Part shown: piece after piece, positions 30,728 to 39,231 of the stretch
Layout: each line of letters starts with the position of its first letter
Numbering within the stretch: position 1 is the stretch's first letter
NCBI GenBank assembly: GCA_945895265.1
Contig: CAMDEF010000014.1
Location: 10,398 to 74,397 of the forward strand
Reading direction: 5' to 3'
DNA length: 64,000 nt
DNA from: Bordetella parapertussis
GTDB taxonomy: Bacteria > Pseudomonadota > Gammaproteobacteria > Burkholderiales > Burkholderiaceae_B
Program-made: the position numbers and the translations under genes
The notes under the pieces: model-generated
What the model saw: only the letters and a program-made list of their open reading frames with translations
Database searches by the model: none
Told to the model about the DNA's origin: nothing

Positions 30728-33040
30728 TCAATGCGTCAACTCGGCTTCCTGGTCAGACCCCGACACCGACTTTTGCGACTTATCGGCGCGCGGTCCAAAC
30801 GTCAAAGCGACTTTACCCTCAGCATCAATATCCACAATCACAGAGCCACCATCTACGAGCTTGCCAAACAAGAGTTCGTCAGCCAAGGCACGGCGAATGG
30901 TGTCTTGAATCAAACGTTGCATGGGTCGTGCACCCATTAAAGGATCAAAACCATTTTTGCCCAAGTGCGCACGCAACGCATCGGTAAAGCTTGCCTCGAC
31001 GCGCTTGTCGTGCAACTGGTCTTCAAGCTGCATCAAGAACTTATCGACGACACGCAAGATGACAGCCTGATCGAGCTGTGCAAACGGCACGATCGCGTCT
31101 AGACGGTTGCGAAATTCGGGTGAGAACAAACGCTTGATGTCACCCATTTCGTCGCCACTGGCACGGGTGTTTGAAAAGCCGATGTTCGGCTTATTCAAGG
31201 CCTCAGCACCTGCATTGGTCGTCATGACCAAAATCACATTACGAAAATCAGCTTTGCGACCATTGTTATCGGTGAGGGTGCCGTGATCCATCACTTGCAG
31301 CAAAATGTTAAACACATCTGGATGTGCTTTTTCAATTTCATCGAGTAACAACACGCAATGCGGCTGCTTGGTAATCGCCTCGGTCAACAGACCGCCTTGA
31401 TCAAAGCCGACGTAACCCGGTGGGGCACCGATCAAGCGCGACACGGTGTGACGCTCCATGTACTCTGACATATCAAAGCGCAACAGTTCGATGCCCAAGG
31501 TAAAGGCCAATTGGCGCGCCACTTCGGTCTTGCCCACACCTGTCGGGCCTGAAAACAAAAAGGCACCAATCGGTTTCTCGGGGCGACCGAGCCCTGAGCG
31601 GGCCATTTTGATCGCGGACGCCAGCACATCAATCGCGCCATCTTGCCCATACACCACTGTTTTCAAATCACGTTCGAGCGTAGCCAACTTGCTGCGGTCA
31701 TCGCTCGACACCGTTTGGGGTGGAATACGCGCGATTTTTGACACGATCGCTTCAATATCGGTTTTACCAATCACTTTCTTTTGCTTTGAGCGAGGCAACA
31801 GACGTTGTGCAGCGCCTGCCTCGTCAATCACGTCAATTGCCTTATCGGGCAAATGACGGTCATTGATATGACGCGCCGATAATTCGGCTGCTGCCGTTAA
31901 GGCTGCGCTTGAATATTTCACGCCATGATGTTCTTCGAAACGACCTTTGAGACCGCGCAAAATTTGAATGGTCTGCGCAACACTGGGCTCAGGCACATCG
32001 ACTTTTTGAAAACGTCTTGAAAGTGCTGCATCTTTTTCAAACACCCCGCGAAACTCGGTGTAGGTCGTCGCGCCAATACAGCGCAACTGCCCAGAAGACA
32101 GCGCTGGCTTAAGCAGATTTGAAGCGTCGAGGGTACCGCCTGAGGCTGAACCTGCGCCAATCAAGGTGTGGATCTCGTCAATGAACAAAATCGCCTGGGG
32201 ATTATTGCGTAACTGCTTGAGCACGCCTTTCAGACGCTGTTCGAAATCGCCTCGGTATTTAGTGCCGGCCAAAAGAGCACCCATATCAAGCGAAAACACT
32301 TGAGCGTCTTGCAAGACCTCGGGCACTTCGTTACGCGTGATGCGATAAGCCAAGCCTTCGGCAATCGCCGTCTTACCGACGCCAGCCTCGCCGACTAGAA
32401 GGGGGTTATTTTTACGGCGACGACAGAGCGTTTGAATCACACGCTCAACTTCGTGCTCGCGTCCGATCAAGGGGTCGATGCGCCCAGCGTTGGCCGCAGC
32501 GTTCAAGTCTTGCGCATAAAGATCAAGTGGTGACTGACGGGCCTCGCCGCCCTGCTCGTCACCGTTGCCAGGTTGCTCTTTCGGGGTAGGTGTTTCGGCC
32601 GACGCTTTGCTGATGCCGTGCGACAAAAAGTTCACCACATCTAGACGCGAAATACCTTGTTGTTGAAGGTAATACACCGCGTGAGATTCTTTCTCGCCAA
32701 AGATCGCAACCAATACGTTTGCGCCTGTCACAGGCTTTTTAGAGGCACCGCCCGCTGACACATGCATGATCGCGCGCTGGATCACGCGCTGAAAGCCAAG
32801 AGTCGGCTGCGTATCAACCTCGGTACCCGCTGGGATCACAGGCGTGTTATCGGTCACAAACTTACGCAAATGACTGCGCAGTTCGTCTAGATTGGCCACA
32901 CAGGCTTTGAGCACTTCAATGGCCGCTGCGTTATCAAGCAGCGACAACAGTAAGTGTTCAACCGTAATAAATTCGTGGCGAGCTGAACGTGCCTCGACAA
33001 ACGCCATATGTAGGCTTACTTCAAGCTCTTGCGAAATCAC
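30728..33040 (-). CDS. clpA: ATP-dependent Clp protease ATP-binding subunit ClpA
   Basis: AAA+ unfoldase that delivers N-degron and other substrates to ClpP; 770 residues. The N-terminal ClpN repeat domain (about 1-145), D1 with GEAGVGKT and FIDEIHTLIG, and D2 with GPTGVGKT and LLDEIEKAH are all visible. The ClpP-docking IGF-type loop lies in GFSNTRASG (INIGFSN-like). It is 127 bases downstream of clpS on the same strand. Its protease partner ClpP is encoded at 5.0-5.7 kb. Confidence 0.97.
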   Translation of the reverse strand: MISQELEVSLHMAFVEARSARHEFITVEHLLLSLLDNAAAIEVLKACVANLDELRSHLRKFVTDNTPVIPAGTEVDTQPTLGFQRVIQRAIMHVSAGGASKKPVTGANVLVAIFGEKESHAVYYLQQQGISRLDVVNFLSHGISKASAETPTPKEQPGNGDEQGGEARQSPLDLYAQDLNAAANAGRIDPLIGREHEVERVIQTLCRRRKNNPLLVGEAGVGKTAIAEGLAYRITRNEVPEVLQDAQVFSLDMGALLAGTKYRGDFEQRLKGVLKQLRNNPQAILFIDEIHTLIGAGSASGGTLDASNLLKPALSSGQLRCIGATTYTEFRGVFEKDAALSRRFQKVDVPEPSVAQTIQILRGLKGRFEEHHGVKYSSAALTAAAELSARHINDRHLPDKAIDVIDEAGAAQRLLPRSKQKKVIGKTDIEAIVSKIARIPPQTVSSDDRSKLATLERDLKTVVYGQDGAIDVLASAIKMARSGLGRPEKPIGAFLFSGPTGVGKTEVARQLAFTLGIELLRFDMSEYMERHTVSRLIGAPPGYVGFDQGGLLTEAITKQPHCVLLLDEIEKAHPDVFNILLQVMDHGTLTDNNGRKADFRNVILVMTTNAGAEALNKPNIGFSNTRASGDEMGDIKRLFSPEFRNRLDAIVPFAQLDQAVILRVVDKFLMQLEDQLHDKRVEASFTDALRAHLGKNGFDPLMGARPMQRLIQDTIRRALADELLFGKLVDGGSVIVDIDAEGKVALTFGPRADKSQKSVSGSDQEAELTH

Positions 33041-33167
33041 AATTCCTCCGTCCTTCTTTCGTCAGTGACACCGTTGATTCATATTCTATGCTTTCTACGG
33101 CCTAAGCGTTACAACTAGTAAAAAACCTTTTCAAACTGTATTTTTTTTGCTCATGTGTTGGCACCTT

Positions 33168-33491
33168 TCAAGCGTCGTCCGCCGGTTCAAGTACGCACTG
33201 CAGTGGGTGCTGTCGCGCCCTTGCGTACTGGGCAACCTGAGCCACACGACTCGAGGCGATGTCGTGAGGATAAACGCCGCAGACCCCTTTGCCTTCGTGG
33301 TGAACTTGCAACATCACTCTGAAGGCATCTTCGGAAGACTTACCAAAGAATTTTTCGAGAATATGCACCACGAATTCCATGGGGGTGTAATCATCATTAA
33401 GCAAAATAACCTTGAACATAGGCGGCGGTGCCGTCTTTGCAGTGAGCTTCTCAACGACGAGATCTGGGGGTAGCGAAGTACGAGTCGGCAT
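33168..33491 (-). CDS. clpS: ATP-dependent Clp protease adaptor ClpS
   Basis: Adaptor that binds N-degron residues and docks on the ClpA N-domain; 107 residues, the normal size. It carries [18 protein letters not shown] with the conserved Asn-Asp-Asp and Met specificity residues, [16 protein letters not shown] with the pocket His, and a flexible N-terminal tail. It is the first gene of clpS-clpA. Confidence 0.96.
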   Translation of the reverse strand: MPTRTSLPPDLVVEKLTAKTAPPPMFKVILLNDDYTPMEFVVHILEKFFGKSSEDAFRVMLQVHHEGKGVCGVYPHDIASSRVAQVAQYARARQHPLQCVLEPADDA

Positions 33492-33726
33492 AATCAGAAA
33501 GCAACATCCTGGCTAAAACATTCATTTTTGTGACATCTCAGGCACTTTCGTATCCTGTATTACCCTTGGTTTGTGCTTGAAGGCTTGACGACTTGCGCAA
33601 ATCTGCTCAATATCTCGCCATACTTAAGAGTATTTGGGTATAGAAACGCCGAAAGAATCATGATAATAAGTCAAAAAATCATAGTTCTTCGGTTCAGTTT
33701 ATACATTGCTTAAAGAGGCAGGCGGA

Positions 33727-33960
33727 ATGTCGGATTCAGCTACAAACAACGGCCCAAAGGTCACTGGTACGGTTAAATGGTTTAACGATGCAAAAGGCTT
33801 CGGTTTTGTCACGCCAGACGACGGCGGCGAAGATCTTTTTGCTCATTTTTCAGCCATTGAGATGAACGGCTTTAAAACCCTGAAAGAAGGCCAAAAAGTG
33901 GCGTTTCAAGTCACACAGGGCCCAAAGGGCAAACAAGCTACAAATATAACCGCGGCTTAA
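33727..33960 (+). CDS. Cold-shock (CspA-type) RNA chaperone
   Basis: Single cold-shock domain nucleic acid chaperone; 77 residues. It has [15 protein letters not shown] (RNP1), DLFAHFSAI (RNP2) and [10 protein letters not shown]. The first 13 residues ([13 protein letters not shown]) are an extension in front of the usual short CspA start. ATG 33727 is preferred over ATG 33706 because AGAGG/GGCGGA sits just in front. The 235-base region upstream, shared with the divergent clpS, leaves room for a long leader of the kind cold-shock mRNAs carry. A hairpin follows the stop. Confidence 0.93.
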   Translation: MSDSATNNGPKVTGTVKWFNDAKGFGFVTPDDGGEDLFAHFSAIEMNGFKTLKEGQKVAFQVTQGPKGKQATNITAA

Positions 33961-33990
33961 ACTATCGGGGTGAATAACCCCTTGGATAGT
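33961..33990 (+). terminator. Hairpin after the cold-shock gene
   Basis: ACTATC (33961-33966) pairs with GATAGT (33985-33990), and GGGGT pairs with ACCCC inside, with a three-base bulge. No T run follows, so it may be an attenuator or mRNA-stabilising stem rather than a full terminator. It directly precedes the DUF192 start at 33995. Confidence 0.45.
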
Positions 33991-33994
33991 AGAG

Positions 33995-34474
33995 ATGCGA
34001 AAGATGCTCATGCTTTTTAAGCAGCGCAGTCATATGGCTGCGCTGTTTGTTTTTGTCTTCAGCACGCTAGCCTACTTTCCCGAGGCTACTTGTCAGACAG
34101 CACCGATCGGCCCAAGCTTGCCAATTAAAACACTTGGTGCAGGCATGCACAGAATTCAAGCCGAAGTTGCCGCCACAGACTCGAGCCGCTCTCGTGGGCT
34201 GATGTTTCGCAAAGAGCTTGCACCTAACCACGGCATGCTCTTTGTCTTTGAGCAAGCCAACGTGCAATGCTTTTGGATGCGCAACACACCCTTGCCGTTA
34301 TCGATCGCTTTTATTCTGGATGACGGCACCATCACGAACATCGCCGACATGGCGCCCATGACCGAAAACTCTTATTGCTCGACTGCGCCTGTGCGCTACA
34401 CCCTCGAGATGGAACAAGGCTGGTTTGCTAAGCGCGGCATCACTGCCGGCAAAAAAATCACGGGTATTCAGTAG
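33995..34474 (+). CDS. DUF192 family exported protein
   Basis: Small secreted protein of unknown function; 159 residues. It has an N-terminal hydrophobic segment (AALFVFVFSTLAYF, about 14-27) with a likely cleavage near residue 33 (ATCQ). The DUF192 core follows: RSRGLMFRKELAPNHGMLFVFE, CFWMRNTPLPLSIAFI and a conserved MAP.T....STAPVRYTLEM region. The family's role is not established. It follows the cold-shock gene by 34 bases, with a hairpin between them. Confidence 0.88.
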   Translation: MRKMLMLFKQRSHMAALFVFVFSTLAYFPEATCQTAPIGPSLPIKTLGAGMHRIQAEVAATDSSRSRGLMFRKELAPNHGMLFVFEQANVQCFWMRNTPLPLSIAFILDDGTITNIADMAPMTENSYCSTAPVRYTLEMEQGWFAKRGITAGKKITGIQ

Positions 34475-34504
34475 CGTGACGGGCAATTCTTGCCCATCAC
34501 GTTT
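34475..34504. terminator. Bidirectional hairpin between DUF192 gene and thiolase
   Basis: CGTGA-c-GGGCAA (34475-34486) pairs with TTGCCC-a-TCACG (34490-34501), 11 pairs with one mismatch and a 3-base loop. It is followed by GTTTGT. It lies exactly between two convergent stops and probably terminates both. Confidence 0.6.
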
Positions 34505-34515
34505 GTGAGCGAGGC

Positions 34516-35721
34516 TTAGACACGCTCAACGATCATTGCAATCCCCTGCCCCACACCGATACACATCGTGCATAAGGCGTAGCGCCCACCAGTGGCCTCC
34601 AGTTGATGCACTGCTGTCATCACCAGACGAGCGCCACTTGCACCCAGTGGATGCCCCAGGGCAATTGCACCACCATTTGGATTGACACGTGGATCGTTAT
34701 CAGCGAGACCCAGCATGCGCGTGACAGCCAAGCCTTGAGCCGCGAAGGCTTCGTTCAACTCGATGACATCCATCTGGTCAATGGTCAGCCCAGCCAAAGC
34801 CAACACTTTTTGCGTGGCCGGGGCTGGCCCGATACCCATAATGCGCGGCTCAACGCCTGCAGTGGCCATTGCAACGACACGGGCACGGGGGGTTAAGCCA
34901 TGACGCTTGGCTGCGGCATCGTTGGCCAACAACATAGCCACAGCGCCGTCATTCACACCCGAAGCATTGCCCGCAGTCACCGAACTGCCTTCACGCACAA
35001 CCCCTTTTAGTTTTGCTAAAGCCTCAAGACTCGTTTGGCGAGGATGCTCATCGCGATTGACTAAAAGCGGATCACCTTTCTTTTGTGCGATTGAGACCAC
35101 CGCGATTTCTTTGTCAAAAAAGCCTGCTTTTTGCGCAGCGGCCGTTTTTTCTTGACTCGCCATCGCAAAGAGATCTTGATCTTCGCGTGATACCTTGAAC
35201 TGATCGGCGACGTTCTCGGCGGTTTCTGGCATTGAGTCAACGCCATACTTGGCTTTCATCAAACGATTCACAAAGCGCCAGCCAATAGTGGTGTCATAGA
35301 TCGCAGCATTACGGGAAAAAGCCGTATCGGCTTTACCCATCACAAACGGAGCACGCGACATGCTTTCGACTCCGCCAGCCAACATCAACGACGCGTCACC
35401 TGAGCGGATCGCGCGCGCAGCAGTACCAACGGCGTCCATGCCCGAGCCGCACAGGCGATTGATCGTGCCGCCTGGCACCGCCACAGGCAGGCCCGCCAAC
35501 AAGGTAGCCATGCGCGCCACGTTACGGTTATCTTCACCCGCCTGGTTGGCACAACCCATCAGCGCATCGTCAAGCTCGGCCCAGTTGATGTTGGCATTAC
35601 GCTCGGCCAACGCACGAATTGGTACCGCCAACAAATCATCGGGGCGCACCGGTGCAAGCGAGCCTGCATAGCGACCAAAAGGGGTGCGTAACGCGTCACA
35701 AATAAAGGCTTGGTTAGCCAT
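34516..35721 (-). CDS. pcaF: Acetyl-CoA acyltransferase, probable 3-oxoadipyl-CoA thiolase
   Basis: Thiolase of 401 residues, the length of PcaF. The nucleophile Cys91 lies in [10 protein letters not shown], His357 in [12 protein letters not shown], and the general base Cys387 in [10 protein letters not shown]. The segment [17 protein letters not shown] is characteristic of 3-oxoadipyl-CoA thiolases (beta-ketoadipate pathway: 3-oxoadipyl-CoA to succinyl-CoA and acetyl-CoA). No other pca genes are nearby, so another acyl-CoA substrate is possible. It lies between convergent DUF192 and sodB, with its own transcription expected. Confidence 0.85.
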   Translation of the reverse strand: MANQAFICDALRTPFGRYAGSLAPVRPDDLLAVPIRALAERNANINWAELDDALMGCANQAGEDNRNVARMATLLAGLPVAVPGGTINRLCGSGMDAVGTAARAIRSGDASLMLAGGVESMSRAPFVMGKADTAFSRNAAIYDTTIGWRFVNRLMKAKYGVDSMPETAENVADQFKVSREDQDLFAMASQEKTAAAQKAGFFDKEIAVVSIAQKKGDPLLVNRDEHPRQTSLEALAKLKGVVREGSSVTAGNASGVNDGAVAMLLANDAAAKRHGLTPRARVVAMATAGVEPRIMGIGPAPATQKVLALAGLTIDQMDVIELNEAFAAQGLAVTRMLGLADNDPRVNPNGGAIALGHPLGASGARLVMTAVHQLEATGGRYALCTMCIGVGQGIAMIVERV

Positions 35722-35778
35722 GGCAAAAATCCTTGTATGAATTTGTTTGGGTGATGGTGGTTACCGCTACTTTAGCCC

Positions 35779-35802
35779 AAAAAAAACCGACCCTCAGGTC
35801 GG
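35779..35802 (-). terminator. Rho-independent terminator of sodB
   Basis: CCGAC (35787-35791) and GTCGG (35798-35802) form the stem with a 6-base loop. The minus-strand transcript then has eight T (complement of 35779-35786). It lies 23 bases after the sodB stop. Confidence 0.82.
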
Positions 35803-35824
35803 CTTTTCTTAAGCATGGTTCGGC

Positions 35825-36403
35825 TTAACCGAAGTTTTTAGCAGCAAAGGCCCAGTTGGCCAGTGTCCAAAAACTTTCGAGGTACTTAGGACGCGCATTG
35901 CGGTAGTCGATGTAATAGGCGTGCTCCCAAACGTCACAGGTCAGCAACGGCACGTCAGCCGTGGTGAGAGGCGTTGCAGCGTTACTGGTGTTCACGATGT
36001 CGAGCGAACCGTCAGGCTTTTTGACCAGCCATGTCCAACCTGAACCAAAGTTGCCGGCGGCTGACTTGTTAAAGGCCTCTTTAAACGCGGCAACACTGCC
36101 CCACTTTGCATTGATTGCGTCAGCAAGCTTACCGGTTGGCTCAGCGCCTGCAGCTGGTGCCAGCGAGTTCCAGTAAAAGGTGTGGTTCCAGATTTGAGCA
36201 GCGTTGTTAAACACGCCACCCGAAGATTTTTTGACGATCTCTTCGAGTGAAGCGGTTTCAAACTCTGTGCCTGGGATCAGATTATTCAGGTTCGTCACAT
36301 AGGTTTGATGATGCTTACCATAGTGAAACTCAAGCGTTTCTTTCGAAATGGTGGGTGCCAAAGCGTCGAGGGCATAGGGCAAAGCTGGGAGCGTATGGGC
36401 CAT
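35825..36403 (-). CDS. sodB: Superoxide dismutase, iron type
   Basis: Cytosolic superoxide dismutase of 192 residues. The metal ligands are His27, His74, Asp157 and His161 ([14 protein letters not shown]). The Gln70-containing segment [13 protein letters not shown] and AGNFGSGW point to the Fe rather than the Mn form. It lies between the thiolase and xseA on the minus strand, with its own promoter (TTGCCC-N16-TACAAT) and terminator, so it looks monocistronic. Confidence 0.96.
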   Translation of the reverse strand: MAHTLPALPYALDALAPTISKETLEFHYGKHHQTYVTNLNNLIPGTEFETASLEEIVKKSSGGVFNNAAQIWNHTFYWNSLAPAAGAEPTGKLADAINAKWGSVAAFKEAFNKSAAGNFGSGWTWLVKKPDGSLDIVNTSNAATPLTTADVPLLTCDVWEHAYYIDYRNARPKYLESFWTLANWAFAAKNFG

Positions 36404-36449
36404 TGCTGCAAAATCCTTTTGTATGTGGGTCAGACAACTAACAACCGTT

Positions 36450-36477
36450 ATTGTATCGAACGCTCAGCGAGGGGCAA
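36450..36477 (-). promoter_or_regulatory. Sigma-70-type promoter of sodB
   Basis: On the minus strand TTGCCC (complement of 36472-36477) is followed after 16 bases by TACAAT (complement of 36450-36455). It lies about 50 bases before the sodB ATG. No Fur box was recognised. Confidence 0.6.
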
Positions 36478-36500
36478 GTCAAGCCTTGTCAGGAGCAGGG

Positions 36501-37820
36501 TTAAAGGCCTCTTTGGGTCACTGTTGCGTTGAGCACGCCCTCGGCTAGCGTCACTTCTAGTACTTGGCCAACCTGCGCCTCGACAGATTTTCTTAAGATT
36601 TTTTTATCTTCGGTACGCACGATGGCATAGCCGCGCGCGAGTGTGTGCTCGGGGCTCAAGGCTCTTAGCTGTGCGCCCACGCTCTCAAGTCGTGTTTGCT
36701 GGCGCACCAACAGACGTCGCTGACCCGCAAGCAGTTCGGCATCTGCATGCACCAGTCGTGCGCGCAGGGCGGTCAAATCTGGCAGTAAGCTCTTGCAGCG
36801 CACATGCGTCTGAGCGTGCCTTGCACGGCTGCGTTGAAACTGTTTATCGAATGCCGCCGCCACGCGGTGCCCCAAACCAGCGACCTTTTCAAGCTGATGC
36901 GCGACGCGCTGGCTTGGCGGGACCAAAGCAATAGTGGCTCGGTCTACCCGTTGCGCCAAGCGTTCGAGTTGACGCAGCAGCAACTGCTCGGCCCACTGCG
37001 CCGCCCCCAACACGCGCTCGAGCTGCGACTGACGCGTCGCACACACCAGTTCAGCCGCCGCGGTTGGCGTGGGCGCCCGCACGTCAGCCACAAAATCTGC
37101 GATGGTGAAGTCGGTTTCATGCCCAACCCCCGACACAACCGGGATCACACTGGCCGCGATATCGCGCGCTAAGGCTTCGTCATTGAAACTAAACAGATCT
37201 TCAAGGCTGCCGCCGCCTCGCACCAGCAACAAGGTATCAACCTCTTGGCGCTCATTGGCCAGCGCTAGCGCCTGGCGCAGCTGCAATGCTGCGCCAGCAC
37301 CCTGCACCAGCGACGGATAAATCACCACAGGCACGTGTGGCGCACGGCGCGCCAAGGCCGTTAAGACGTCGTGCAAAGCAGCCGCCCCCAGCGAGGTAAT
37401 CACACCAATGGCCCGAGGATAGGGCACGAGCGCGCGTTTGTTTTCAGCGTCAAACAACCCCTCAGCGGATAGCTTGTTTTTCAACGCCACAAATGCTTCA
37501 AACAACGTACCTAGGCCTGCCCGGCGCAATTGCTCAACTTGCAGTTGATATTCACCCCGAGCTTCGTAGAGGGTCACGCGAGCCTTGAGTTCGACCGAAT
37601 CGCCTGCCTTGGGGGTAAACCCAGTCGTCGCAGCCCGACTGCGAAACATCACGGCCCGCACCGAAGCGGCATCATCCTTAAGTGTGAAGTACCAATGTCC
37701 AGACGAGGCATTGGTGAAATTTGAGATTTCGCCGCGAACCCAACAAGCATCGAAGCTGTCTTCAAGCAAATGGCTTACCGCTTGGTTTAACTGCGCCACC
37801 GTCAGGATATCGCTCGTCAT
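36501..37820 (-). CDS. xseA: Exodeoxyribonuclease VII large subunit
   Basis: Catalytic subunit of exonuclease VII, a bidirectional single-strand nuclease; 439 residues from ATG 37820 (MTSDILTVAQLNQAVSHLLE), the family-like start. A start at 37880 would add 20 unrelated residues. An N-terminal OB-fold (CWVRGEISNFTNASSGHWYFTLKD), the catalytic region with RGGGSLEDLFSFNDEALARDI and GHETDFTIADFVADVRAPTPTAAAE, and a helical C-terminus ending ARGYAIVR are visible. The partner xseB is not in the window. Confidence 0.95.
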   Translation of the reverse strand: MTSDILTVAQLNQAVSHLLEDSFDACWVRGEISNFTNASSGHWYFTLKDDAASVRAVMFRSRAATTGFTPKAGDSVELKARVTLYEARGEYQLQVEQLRRAGLGTLFEAFVALKNKLSAEGLFDAENKRALVPYPRAIGVITSLGAAALHDVLTALARRAPHVPVVIYPSLVQGAGAALQLRQALALANERQEVDTLLLVRGGGSLEDLFSFNDEALARDIAASVIPVVSGVGHETDFTIADFVADVRAPTPTAAAELVCATRQSQLERVLGAAQWAEQLLLRQLERLAQRVDRATIALVPPSQRVAHQLEKVAGLGHRVAAAFDKQFQRSRARHAQTHVRCKSLLPDLTALRARLVHADAELLAGQRRLLVRQQTRLESVGAQLRALSPEHTLARGYAIVRTEDKKILRKSVEAQVGQVLEVTLAEGVLNATVTQRGL

Positions 37821-38214
37821 TGCGGCATTTGTGTCGTGACTTCTAATTGTCATAAGGCTTCCGGCTTGGTTTCTATCCACAGCGCAAGTAAGTTCGTTTT
37901 AAGTCATTGTGAAATAACAATTTATTTAAACAGGTACGGATTTAGGTCAATATTTTTTTTCAACCCATTGTTTTTTATGTAAATTTTCAAATATGACAAA
38001 ATGATGATCGTTTTTTGAGCAAATCGCTTAACGCTAGTATTTTCCACGTTCTTGGAAGATGCACACAGAATTATCCACAACTCCTGTGGATAGTTTTATC
38101 CGGTCTAAATCGACTTGCCAAGCTCCATAAATGGCTCGTACGATGATACCTCGTGAAACGACAATGACTGCCCAGTCATCGTGTATTCTGCCCCCTCCAC
38201 TCGCGAGGTTTGTT
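37821..38214. other. AT-rich divergent intergenic region with DnaA-box-like motifs
   Basis: No gene is seen here. The DNA between about 37900 and 38040 is markedly AT-rich. A perfect DnaA box TTATCCACA (38071-38079) faces an inverted near-match, TGTGGATAG (38085-38093), five bases away. A further near-match, CTATCCACA, lies at 37873-37881. TTCCA-N6-TGGAA (38042-38057) is another inverted repeat. The divergent promoters of xseA and exbB must also lie here. Confidence 0.6.
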
Positions 38215-38811
38215 TTGTTATCAATCGTTACTCAGGCTGGTTGGCCAATTTTGCCTCTTTTAGCTCTTTCTGTGGCCGCGCTTGCCATCATCATCGAACG
38301 CCTGCTCAGCCTGCAAACACGCAGAATCGTCCCTCCAGAACTCACAACTCAGGTGATACAGTTGGTTCGCGCCCAAGCCGATGACGCTCAGGCCATCGCT
38401 AAGCTCAAAGCCTCATCGGCGCTCGGGCGAATACTGGCGCAACTTCTGGTGCACAGAGATCTTCCCGATGCCGAACTTAGGCGCAGCGTCGAAGACGTCG
38501 CCCAAGACGTCGCTTATTCACTGAACCGTTACCTTCCGAGTTTGGCCATGATTGCAACAGTCGCGCCGCTGATGGGGCTGTTTGGTACCGTCGTTGGCAT
38601 GATCGAAATTTTTGCCGCCTATCGCCCCGATGGCTCTGACCCGACAGAACTTGCGCGAGGCATCTCAATTGCGCTTTACAACACAGGCTTAGGCATTTTA
38701 ATTGCTGTGCCTTGCCTGATTGCGCACCGCTATTTGAAATCACACGTCGACGCTCTCTTGCTGCGCCTTGAGCAGTCGGCCCGTCGCTTGCGTGACAGCC
38801 TTCGCGACTGA
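38215..38811 (+). CDS. exbB: MotA/TolQ/ExbB proton channel family protein
   Basis: Inner-membrane proton channel subunit that energises outer-membrane or envelope processes together with an ExbD/TolR partner. It has 198 residues from the TTG at 38215. The start is chosen because GAGG (38205-38208) lies six bases upstream and the protein then begins LSIVTQAGWPILPLLALS, the usual family start. ATGs at 38164 and 38131 have no ribosome site. Three helices are seen (about 5-25, 105-130, 155-175), with the conserved MGLFGTVVGMIEIF and TGLGILIAVPCLIAH. exbD follows 12 bases later. Confidence 0.87.
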   Translation: MLSIVTQAGWPILPLLALSVAALAIIIERLLSLQTRRIVPPELTTQVIQLVRAQADDAQAIAKLKASSALGRILAQLLVHRDLPDAELRRSVEDVAQDVAYSLNRYLPSLAMIATVAPLMGLFGTVVGMIEIFAAYRPDGSDPTELARGISIALYNTGLGILIAVPCLIAHRYLKSHVDALLLRLEQSARRLRDSLRD

Positions 38812-38823
38812 GGGTTCAGACCG

Positions 38824-39231
38824 ATGCGCTTTCGCACCCCCGATCACGAGCCGCTCGACATCAATCTGATTCCGCTGATCGATGTCCTGTTGGTCATGCT
38901 GATTTTTTTGGCCGCGACGACCACCTTCATGCGCCACCAGGCGTTAACCATCACACTTCCCCAAGGCAACGCCCAGACACAACCGACTCAAGCGATTGAA
39001 CTCAGCATTCACGAGTCAGGACGCTTCGCTGTCAACGCGGTGTTACTCAACAATCCTGACGTCGCCTCGCTCACGGCCGCATTACAAAAAGCCAGTGAAG
39101 GGCAACAAGAGCCAACCGTCCTAATCCGAGCCGCCGCAAATGCCACCCATCAACTGGTGATCACTGGCATGCAGGCAGCGCGTCAGGCAGGGATTGCGCG
39201 CGTTCATTTCGCCACGCAGGCGAGCGAGTGA
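38824..39231 (+). CDS. exbD: ExbD/TolR family biopolymer transport protein
   Basis: Partner of the preceding ExbB-like channel; 135 residues. A single N-terminal helix (LIPLIDVLLVMLIFLAATTTF) contains the proton-carrying Asp in IDVLLVML, followed by a periplasmic domain (ITLPQGNAQ...FAVNAVLL). No tonB or tolA lies near. This exbB-exbD pair in front of lpxK is a standing arrangement in Burkholderiales. The stop overlaps the lpxK GTG start (GTGA). Confidence 0.93.
   Translation: MRFRTPDHEPLDINLIPLIDVLLVMLIFLAATTTFMRHQALTITLPQGNAQTQPTQAIELSIHESGRFAVNAVLLNNPDVASLTAALQKASEGQQEPTVLIRAAANATHQLVITGMQAARQAGIARVHFATQASE

Noticed and set aside
37873-38093. Reading the DnaA-box cluster as the chromosomal origin
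   Set aside because: dnaA, dnaN, gyrB and rpmH are not here, and only one box is perfect. The evidence supports a DnaA-binding candidate at most.
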